DNA of 64,000 nucleotides, from NCBI GenBank assembly GCA_022181065.1, contig BQMY01000119.1, positions 1 through 64,000 of the forward strand, written 5' to 3'. Under the pieces are notes generated by a model, which worked only from the letters and a program-made list of their open reading frames with translations, had not been told where the DNA came from and made no database searches. Shown here piece after piece: positions 57,273-64,000 of the stretch. Within the stretch, counting starts at the first letter, position 1, and the number at the start of each line of letters is the position of its first letter. The DNA is from Melioribacteraceae bacterium (GTDB taxonomy: Bacteria; Bacteroidota; Ignavibacteria; Ignavibacteriales; Melioribacteraceae). Position numbers and translations under genes: made by a program.

Positions 57273-58478
57273 TTACCCACCTATTCCAAACAATTCCTTG
57301 TATTTACCCGGTATGTAATCGGATACAAATTTGTAGAAATCGGTGGCGCCGTTTTTATCAAACCCGGTTTCACGCCACCGGTTTATAAGTCCGCGAGCCT
57401 TTGTTATAATTGTGTTTTCAACCGGAGCAAGTTTCTGAATAATTCCGGTGTTCTCTTCATTGACCAAAGCCTTCGCGTTAATGTATCGTTTGCCCGAACC
57501 TTGCTTGATCGGGAAACAGGATTGTTTGAGCGCAAGCGCCATATCGCACAAAGGAGCGTTACCTGATTCATCAGCCAGTACAATATTTGGTAAATCTTTT
57601 CCCGCAGAAACCCACATGGGAATAGCAACCGAGGTAAGTTGGAATCCTAATACTGACCAAATTGTGGTTAGTTCAACAGGCTCACCTTCTTTTACTCCTT
57701 CGACAACAACAGTTGATACTGAAGAATAACGTGGAATAAAATCTTCGAAATGAACGAATTCTTTTTCTGCTTTAGCGAGATCGGCACCTGTGAGTGAGTG
57801 TTTAAGCGAGCGGCTAACAGATTGAATGATAAATTCCGATGTTAAAGCAGCTCCCTGCTCAGCATAGTCAAACAGTTCTTCAGCGTTTTTGTATCGAATA
57901 TATCCGTAACCGTCACCATCTGATCCCGAGACGGAGTAATTAGTCCTGATTATATAGCCGTAAGGGGCAGTTTCGTTATTTGTCGCGTCGTATTTTTTCC
58001 ACGCGTAGTTGGATGTTTCATAATAAGCGGCGCCACCAAACGCGTCAATCACTCCAAAGTTTGCTTCAACTCCCATCGGTTTCTCCCATTCGTCAAGGAG
58101 TTTTTCAAAATCGGCAAGAGTAGCGCACTCCTGGAGTGCTTTTTTCATAACAACCCCTTCACGATCTTTGAGTTTAACACCGTCGTTCATATTGAGGTTG
58201 TAGCTCGCGGAGTTCATGATCGCGAAACCGGCGCTGTTAGATCCTGCCCAGACTTCATCACCAACTTTATCCGCCGAGTTTATCAAACCAATGTAGCTAT
58301 ATTTGCCATCCTCAAAATACATCATTTTGTTCTGGAAAAATCCGGAATCCCTGTGTTTAAAAAGCAAGGGTCTGCCATCTTTAGTGTATTTCCCCGAAAC
58401 TATCGCGGTAGTACAAGGGAAAACATAAGAAAATGAAATAAGCAGCAAAATAACAACATATATCTTTGAGGATTTCAT
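57273..58478 (-). CDS. Secreted Ntn-type cysteine hydrolase (C45 / linear-amide hydrolase-like)
   Basis: The 401-residue protein has a signal peptide (MKSSKIYVVILLLISFSYVFP), so that cleavage leaves Cys22 as the new N-terminus, followed by TTAIVSGKYTKDGRPLLFKHRDSG. An N-terminal nucleophile cysteine with GRPLLFKHRD is the hallmark of Ntn hydrolases such as C45 acyltransferases and choloylglycine hydrolases. EVWAGSNSAGFAIMNSASYN and MGVEANFGVIDAFGGAAYYETSN (split) are further family motifs. It should cleave linear amides (peptides, N-acyl amino acids) in the periplasm. Single gene. Confidence 0.82.
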   Translation of the reverse strand: MKSSKIYVVILLLISFSYVFPCTTAIVSGKYTKDGRPLLFKHRDSGFFQNKMMYFEDGKYSYIGLINSADKVGDEVWAGSNSAGFAIMNSASYNLNMNDGVKLKDREGVVMKKALQECATLADFEKLLDEWEKPMGVEANFGVIDAFGGAAYYETSNYAWKKYDATNNETAPYGYIIRTNYSVSGSDGDGYGYIRYKNAEELFDYAEQGAALTSEFIIQSVSRSLKHSLTGADLAKAEKEFVHFEDFIPRYSSVSTVVVEGVKEGEPVELTTIWSVLGFQLTSVAIPMWVSAGKDLPNIVLADESGNAPLCDMALALKQSCFPIKQGSGKRYINAKALVNEENTGIIQKLAPVENTIITKARGLINRWRETGFDKNGATDFYKFVSDYIPGKYKELFGIGG

Positions 58479-58508
58479 GATTACCTATCATTTATTGGTC
58501 GAACCAAT

Positions 58509-60494
58509 TTAAGTATTAACAGCGAATATTTCATTTAATTTGGCAATTTTTTCATGTTTTGCCATAATAAATATTATGTCGTCTTGTTGAAGCTTGAAAT
58601 CAGCTCCCGGATTGGACATCACTTCTTTTTCACGTTTAATTGCGAGTACGGTAGCGCCACATTTATTACGGAAATCAATTTCTTTGAGAGATTTATCAGT
58701 CAATCCGCACGCGTCGTTAACATTGTAAGTTAATATTTCAATATCCGGGAAATGTATTTTAAATCCGCGGAACGGGGAAATATCTTTCGGAACACTTCTG
58801 AGCATTTTGTAGTTTTCCGCCCGAATGTTATCAATAAACTGGAAAATCTCATTTTGTGGTACCATGTATTTGGTCATCACCCTCGCGAAAATCTCAACAG
58901 CTGTTTCAAATTCTTCAGGTATAACCTCATGAGCACCGAGCTGTTTTAGTTGAGGAATTTCTTTTACAAATCTTGTACGAACGATAGTATATACATCGGG
59001 ATTCAAGAGTTTTATATTTGTTACAATTCTGCGGGTTGCCGCGGGATCGTTTATCGCAATAACAACTATTCTTGCGTGATGTATATTAGTCTGCTCCACA
59101 ACTTCAGGAGAAGTGGCGTCACCATAATAAATCGGTTCCCCTTTTGCTTTTTCACTACGTACCCGATCGGGATTCATATCTATGATCACATACGGTATTT
59201 TCGCTGCGCGGGAAGCGTGAGCCAAATTTGTACCATTCATGCCAAATCCTACAATAACAAGGTGGTCTTCCAACTTTTCGCAGAACGCCTGAACCGGTGT
59301 AACACCCTCCTTCTTCAATTTCTGCGGAAGGGGAAGTTTATTTAACAAATTGGCTATATGAGGCGCGCCGGAGATGAGGAATGGTGTCGCAGCCATTGTG
59401 ATAATTGAAACTGACAGGAATGCCTGGTAAAGTTCACCACTGATAAATCCGTATGTCTGTCCGGTTTTGGCAAGAATAAATGAAAATTCACCCACTTGTC
59501 CAAGTCCGATACCGGTTATTAGAGCTGTCCTTAACGGAAACCCGAGAATGCTCACGGCACCGGTTGCCAGTACAGATTTAATTATTATCACACTCAATGA
59601 AAGTACTGCAACGAGCACAAGGTTATCAGCGACATACTCAAGATTAAGCAGCATACCGATTGAGACAAAAAAGAAAGAAGTAAATACATCACGGAATGGA
59701 AGAATATTCGCAAGCGCCTGATGACTATACTCTGATTCGGAGATTATTAATCCGGCAAGAAACGCGCCCAAGGCTAATGAAAGTCCGATTGATGATGTCA
59801 ACCAAACAATTCCGAAGCAAATAACTATAATGGAGATCAGAAAAAGTTCACGGCTTCGTGTTCGCGCGATCTGCAGCAAAGCATTGGGAACAATATATTT
59901 AGCGCCGACAAAAACTGCAACTACTACGAGAATCGCTTTACCGAGAAGAAGCAGGATTTCTGTCATTAAATTTCCGCCAGCACCCGCAAGAAGTGGGGTA
60001 ACAAGCATCATCGGAACAACAATTATATCCTGAAAAATCAGTATTGCCAGTGCCGTTCTGCCATGCGGAGTATCTATCTCAGCCTTCTCAACATATAATT
60101 TCAGAATAATGGCGGTACTGGAAAGAGCGGTAAGAAATCCGAAAAATATCAGCTCACCGGTTGAAGACGCGAAATTACCCGCAATCAGATACACAACCCC
60201 TATAGTAAGGAGAACCTGAAGCGAACCACCAATCAATACGGGTTTTTTGAGAGAAAGCAGATCTTTGATGGAAAACTCAATGCCAATTGTGAACAAGAGA
60301 AGGAGAATTCCTACTTCGGCAAGGATTTCAACCTCATGCACTGATTTTACTAATCCTAATCCATACGGACCTGCAAAGATACCTGTTATAAGAAATCCTA
60401 TAATGGGCGGGATTTTAATTTTGTGGAAAATGAAAATTACAGCAATTGACAAACCGAATATAATAACTATATCGTTGAGCAGTTTAATTTCCAT
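58509..60494 (-). CDS. Kef-type monovalent cation:proton antiporter with RCK domains
   Basis: The 661-residue protein has an N-terminal CPA2 transporter domain of about 12 helices (PPIIGFLITGIFAGPYGLGL, about 29-48; LLLFTIGIEFSIKDLL; ALGAFLAGLIISES), a TrkA-N nucleotide-binding domain (HLVIVGFGMNGTNLAHASRA, about 412-431, with GxGxxG-like GFGMNG) and a C-terminal TrkA-C domain. It exchanges K+ or Na+ for protons under NAD(H) or nucleotide control. This three-part layout is the KefB/KefC/RosB type. Its single-gene context gives no clue to the ion. Confidence 0.92.
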   Translation of the reverse strand: MEIKLLNDIVIIFGLSIAVIFIFHKIKIPPIIGFLITGIFAGPYGLGLVKSVHEVEILAEVGILLLLFTIGIEFSIKDLLSLKKPVLIGGSLQVLLTIGVVYLIAGNFASSTGELIFFGFLTALSSTAIILKLYVEKAEIDTPHGRTALAILIFQDIIVVPMMLVTPLLAGAGGNLMTEILLLLGKAILVVVAVFVGAKYIVPNALLQIARTRSRELFLISIIVICFGIVWLTSSIGLSLALGAFLAGLIISESEYSHQALANILPFRDVFTSFFFVSIGMLLNLEYVADNLVLVAVLSLSVIIIKSVLATGAVSILGFPLRTALITGIGLGQVGEFSFILAKTGQTYGFISGELYQAFLSVSIITMAATPFLISGAPHIANLLNKLPLPQKLKKEGVTPVQAFCEKLEDHLVIVGFGMNGTNLAHASRAAKIPYVIIDMNPDRVRSEKAKGEPIYYGDATSPEVVEQTNIHHARIVVIAINDPAATRRIVTNIKLLNPDVYTIVRTRFVKEIPQLKQLGAHEVIPEEFETAVEIFARVMTKYMVPQNEIFQFIDNIRAENYKMLRSVPKDISPFRGFKIHFPDIEILTYNVNDACGLTDKSLKEIDFRNKCGATVLAIKREKEVMSNPGADFKLQQDDIIFIMAKHEKIAKLNEIFAVNT

Positions 60495-60568
60495 CAGGTA
60501 CCTTTCACATTATTCTTATCTGCAAAAATGCGCTATTGCTTTGTGAAGTTCAACAATAATTGCGATTG

Positions 60569-63500
60569 CTAAAATTTTCTTGCTGAAACTACAACCTTCT
60601 TGTAGGTTTCTTTCCTGCTGCTATTTGAATCATGAGCCTCAAGCAGCACAATATACATTCCTGTTCGTAAAGGTGTCCCGGCGTCATCCCTGCCGTCAAA
60701 AAATATATTTCCTGTTTGCGGTAAGGCTTGTTGGTCAAGTAAAGTTCTAACAAGTCTGCCATGATCATCAAATATTCTTACTTTGATAATTGGCGCGGTT
60801 GAATGAAGCGAATATTTGATATATGTAATATCCTCAAATCCGTCATTATCGGGTGAAAAAGGATTTGGTTCAAGTTTGATACCGATAAATCCTTCCTTTT
60901 TGAGAGCAAAGAGGGAATTTTTTTCACCCGGAGTAGCACCTGTTAAATCGACTGAAGATGACCAGGTACTCGCGCTGTTTGTTAACTCCGGATTAATCTT
61001 TTCCAAAGAAATATTTTTTGTGTTCGGTATAAAATTGTTGTGCCATTCGGGAGAATAGGTCAGAGAGTCGATCACTTCACCAAATAGTCCTTGCAGTTTT
61101 ACCGATCCACCGGAATTGAGAAGATATAATCCTGTAACACTGCAATTTTCAGGTGCAACAACACCGGAGTTGATGAAAGAAGAATCGGTGCTGATCAGAA
61201 AATATCCATCCGGGTTAAAGCTGTAGTTGTTATTTAGCAGCAGAGTAACAGAGCTGTTAACCTCTATTGTAAATCCGGTCAGGTTGATGTTCTTTTCACT
61301 GTAAAGCTCAATAAATTCCGGTCTCTCTATCCCCGGTTCGTACATAATTTCATTTATTACAATGTCGTTCCAGTCCACAGGGATATAGGTATTGGCACTA
61401 TTCAGTCTGCCCGGAGTAGCACCGTTTTTGTCGGCGCTGATAATAAGTCTGTCATCATCAAAATAGAGCCTTTCATATGAATAACCCTTACGGGAACCGA
61501 TATATTCCACAGAATCGATGATAAGCCCGATATTATCGTACAGTTTTATTGCATCCTCGTTGTTATTAAGTGTAATGGAATTCAATTGGAGAGCTTCAAA
61601 CCCGTATGTCGCTCTGAACGCTGTTGTATCCACCGCCAGAACAATATATTCTTCAGGTTTAATAGTTAGGTTATTTCCATTATTGAGCGGTGTTACATAG
61701 CTGGTAGATTTGCTATCCTTGAGACGCCAATAATCTAAACTAATACTTTCTTTTCCGGGATTATATAATTCAATCCATTCACTCTCTCCATCTTCGGGGT
61801 TGGGATAAAATTCGGTAATAAGAACAGAACGTTCATCCGCGCCCGGAGAAATATAGCCCGACCGTTGGTTGTTGTATATATCATCGTCGTCAGAAATTTC
61901 AGCGTAAACATAGATTTCGTTTAATAGTACCTGATCTTCGGCAACTACAAATGTTTTGTTCTCTCCCGGTGAGGGGAGATTGTTGATATTAACATTCCTG
62001 ATCTCACCATCAATAGTTATCTTACAATTTATTGGGGTGGAGTACGACTTGTCCCCCCTGTTTTCTACCCGGATATAAACATCAAAAATTTCGTTTAATC
62101 TTAATTTTGGAGGGGTAAACCCGATTCCCGTAATCGCGTAATCAAAATTTTTCGGGGTTACCGAATTTATATATCCCGGTGAACCGAGTGTACCATTCTG
62201 ATTGCGTCCCCAATTGGTTATATCGAAGCCGGTTTTGTCAGCGCTAATTCTTTCAATACCGATATATCCACCAAGTGAACCGTCATAAAGCACGGAGTCT
62301 AATACTACACCTACAGAGTCAATCAGATATAACACATCTCCGTCATTATTTATTGCGGGAGGTTTCTGGTAAATTTGCTCAAAATTATACTTTGGATATT
62401 TTGTTGTAAGGAGCGTGTCATCACAAACTACAACGAATGAATCAGCTTGAAGCAGATATTCTTCTTCGATAGCTAGTGAATTACCAGCGGCGTCAACTAT
62501 CCTTACTTTCTTCAGATTTATTGTTTTATCGGAATTATTGTATAACTCAATCCACTCATGTCTGTAGTCGTCGCTAAAGGGGAAAAACTCATTTATCACC
62601 AGCGCGTTTTTTTCTATCCCCGAGCTAACAGTTTTCCTGAGAGTATCGTTAAATGTGTATTGGTCAAAATCATTTGTGAGGCGAGCTTCGAGCAAAACAG
62701 TTCCGTCAGTCATTTTAGCTGCATTGTAAATAGTTTTTGAAAAAGATTCCCCCGATTGCAGATCACCATAATTATGCTGCAATGTTCCAAGACCATCTCG
62801 GTAAAAGTCGAGTTTAACCGGCATTGCTACAGTGCCATTATTGGTAACTGTAATTTTTACATCAAACATTCTGCCTGACGTTGGAAACTCGGGCATAGCA
62901 ACTATATCTGTTACTTCCAGATCATATGCCTTCACCGAAACCGAATTGATTTTATTTGGAGTTCCGCCGTAAATATTTCTGCATATTTGCCAGTTGGCTG
63001 AATCAGCGTAAATAATTTGACTTGTGACTCTCTCAATTGAACGTCCGTATTGATACGCATAGCCGTTATAATCAACAGAATCGATTATCCTGCCGAGCGA
63101 ATCCTGCAAGAAAACCTTGTCACCATTGTTGTTCAGAGTCGGTAATTTTTTGATGTTGATACCGCCAACTATAGAAAAATAGTCAAAGATAAGTGAATCA
63201 GAGGCGAGGAGATAGTAGTTCTCTGGAGGCAGTATAAAATCCTCAATTCCGAGGTTCACAAAATCTTTTTCATCACCAAGGCGATATCCTCGCAAATTAA
63301 TTTCCTTATCGCTACGATTGTAGAGTTCTACCCATTCGGGCATTTCTCCACCCGGTGAGTGCATTATCTCATTGATCACTAAATCGCCCGGCATCTCATT
63401 AACTATTACCGGGATAATTGATAATGAAACTGTATCATTCCAGTTATATTCATCTTCGTTGGAGATCAGATATGCTTTGAGCAAGTTTTCTCCTGTGAGA

Positions 63501-64000
63501 ATTCTACCGTATTGATGATTGAGTATAAGAGAATCCCCCGGATTGAGGTTGCTTAAATTGAAAGATTCTTCGACCGCACCATCTTTGGAGTAAACTATTT
63601 CGGCGGATGAGATAACCCGATTGCCAAGATTTTTTAGTGTAAAACTTATCTCCGGTTTATCATTCCTCGCATAGTATGTTTGGTTCAGGTAATAATTTGT
63701 GATGGCAAGATCAAATTCTTTAGGTGATACCGAATTTATTGACGCGGGGGTCGCCCTTTCCGGAGAAGTGCTTTCAGAATAGTTATCCTCACTAAATTGA
63801 TGGTTTCCCGGTATTATTCTCTCAAGCGATTTATTGTTAGTGCCACCCATATCGGGGTCATATTTAATATAATCGATGGCGCGGAATAGTGAATCGCGCA
63901 AATATATCCAATCTCCGGAATTATTCAGACTTGGGAGTTGGGTGATTTTAGTTTCAAACTCATTTTTGTAAAATTCATTCAAACTCTCTTCTGCAAAAAC
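60569..64000 (-). CDS. Giant secreted protein with repeated lamin-tail and CARDB-like domains, N-terminus cut by window edge
   Basis: The frame stays open to the right edge (64000); the visible residues just before the TTG at 63982 read VFAEES, the likely end of a signal peptide, so the true start lies outside. At least 1143 residues are present. Lamin-tail domains recur: a partial first copy (LPSLNNSGDWIYLRDSL), then GDLVINEIMHSPGGEMPEWV, ALVINEFFPFSDDYRHEWIE, SVLITEFYPNPEDGESEWIE and DIVINEIMYEPGIERPEFIE. They alternate with CARDB-like Ig domains. The C-terminus (LEPNPFSPDNDGFEDITYIK, then SRKETYKKVVVSARKF) is a FlgD-like/T9SS-type tail. It probably acts in adhesion or the cell surface. Confidence 0.88.
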   Translation of the reverse strand, partial: VFAEESLNEFYKNEFETKITQLPSLNNSGDWIYLRDSLFRAIDYIKYDPDMGGTNNKSLERIIPGNHQFSEDNYSESTSPERATPASINSVSPKEFDLAITNYYLNQTYYARNDKPEISFTLKNLGNRVISSAEIVYSKDGAVEESFNLSNLNPGDSLILNHQYGRILTGENLLKAYLISNEDEYNWNDTVSLSIIPVIVNEMPGDLVINEIMHSPGGEMPEWVELYNRSDKEINLRGYRLGDEKDFVNLGIEDFILPPENYYLLASDSLIFDYFSIVGGINIKKLPTLNNNGDKVFLQDSLGRIIDSVDYNGYAYQYGRSIERVTSQIIYADSANWQICRNIYGGTPNKINSVSVKAYDLEVTDIVAMPEFPTSGRMFDVKITVTNNGTVAMPVKLDFYRDGLGTLQHNYGDLQSGESFSKTIYNAAKMTDGTVLLEARLTNDFDQYTFNDTLRKTVSSGIEKNALVINEFFPFSDDYRHEWIELYNNSDKTINLKKVRIVDAAGNSLAIEEEYLLQADSFVVVCDDTLLTTKYPKYNFEQIYQKPPAINNDGDVLYLIDSVGVVLDSVLYDGSLGGYIGIERISADKTGFDITNWGRNQNGTLGSPGYINSVTPKNFDYAITGIGFTPPKLRLNEIFDVYIRVENRGDKSYSTPINCKITIDGEIRNVNINNLPSPGENKTFVVAEDQVLLNEIYVYAEISDDDDIYNNQRSGYISPGADERSVLITEFYPNPEDGESEWIELYNPGKESISLDYWRLKDSKSTSYVTPLNNGNNLTIKPEEYIVLAVDTTAFRATYGFEALQLNSITLNNNEDAIKLYDNIGLIIDSVEYIGSRKGYSYERLYFDDDRLIISADKNGATPGRLNSANTYIPVDWNDIVINEIMYEPGIERPEFIELYSEKNINLTGFTIEVNSSVTLLLNNNYSFNPDGYFLISTDSSFINSGVVAPENCSVTGLYLLNSGGSVKLQGLFGEVIDSLTYSPEWHNNFIPNTKNISLEKINPELTNSASTWSSSVDLTGATPGEKNSLFALKKEGFIGIKLEPNPFSPDNDGFEDITYIKYSLHSTAPIIKVRIFDDHGRLVRTLLDQQALPQTGNIFFDGRDDAGTPLRTGMYIVLLEAHDSNSSRKETYKKVVVSARKF

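Overview
The window is about 64 kb of AT-rich bacterial chromosome. It most likely comes from the Ignavibacteria or a near relative in the Bacteroidota/Chlorobiota group. The grounds are two secreted proteins with type IX secretion (T9SS) C-terminal sorting domains carrying the NYPNPFN signature, a third large secreted protein with a related FlgD-like tail, a promoter of mixed TTGACA / TATATTTG type in front of rpsT, and the overall gene style. No rRNA, tRNA, CRISPR array or phage block was seen. The taxonomy is inference from sequence style, not from a marker search.

Layout. (1) 1-9251, minus strand: a compact surface-polysaccharide operon: an outer-membrane barrel protein, dTDP-glucose 4,6-dehydratase (rfbB), Wza-like exporter, Wzz-like chain-length protein, Wzx-like flippase, Wzy-like polymerase, a GT4 glycosyltransferase and a GT2 glycosyltransferase cut by the window edge. 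(2) 9460-12002, plus: POT-family peptide transporter and a secreted S9-type hydrolase, closed by a terminator. (3) 12003-12676: non-coding, rich in hairpins, with a MITE-like element. (4) 12677-15679, minus: T9SS cargo, acyltransferase-3 protein and a tiny membrane peptide. (5) 15707-19577: a defence cluster with a RelB-like/Doc toxin-antitoxin pair and a restriction-modification (R-M) system made of a small possible ribbon-helix-helix protein, a gamma-type N6-adenine methyltransferase and a phospholipase-D-fold nuclease. (6) 19588-28254: glycosyltransferase, SRPBCC protein, PAP2 phosphatase, secreted hypotheticals, repeat-filled gaps, a T9SS-sorted sugar dehydrogenase and a lipoprotein S9 peptidase. 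(7) 28327-36400: MscS channel, then a TetR-controlled HlyD / ABC / TolC / ABC / permease / permease export operon whose two ATPases look like an asymmetric heterodimer. (8) 36475-39889: a TfoX-C-like gene, a second R-M system (EcoO109I-like nuclease and an HTH-fused C5 methyltransferase), a membrane protein and diacylglycerol kinase. (9) 40049-44837: nitric-oxide defence operon (DUF438/PAS, DUF1858-DUF2249, RIC, quinol NO reductase). (10) 44911-64000: UPF0210/ACT pair, YidD with two paralogous membrane proteins, MBL hydrolase, response-regulator/kinase hybrid, GlmU-like protein, rpsT, NYN-LOTUS protein, DEAD-box helicase, Ntn hydrolase, Kef-type antiporter, and a giant lamin-tail-domain surface protein cut by the right edge.

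The most striking structural observation is that the second R-M cassette (about 2.1 kb) is bracketed by near-identical copies of the same gene start (36748-36766 and 38912-38930, 18 of 19 bases equal). This is what an insertion with target duplication would leave at a translationally coupled gene junction. Other points worth following up are palindromic operator candidates in front of both R-M systems, the NO operon and the TetR operon; the complementary degeneracy of the two ABC ATPases; the RelB/Doc hybrid pairing; and a GlmU-like protein that appears to have lost its acetyltransferase active-site motifs.
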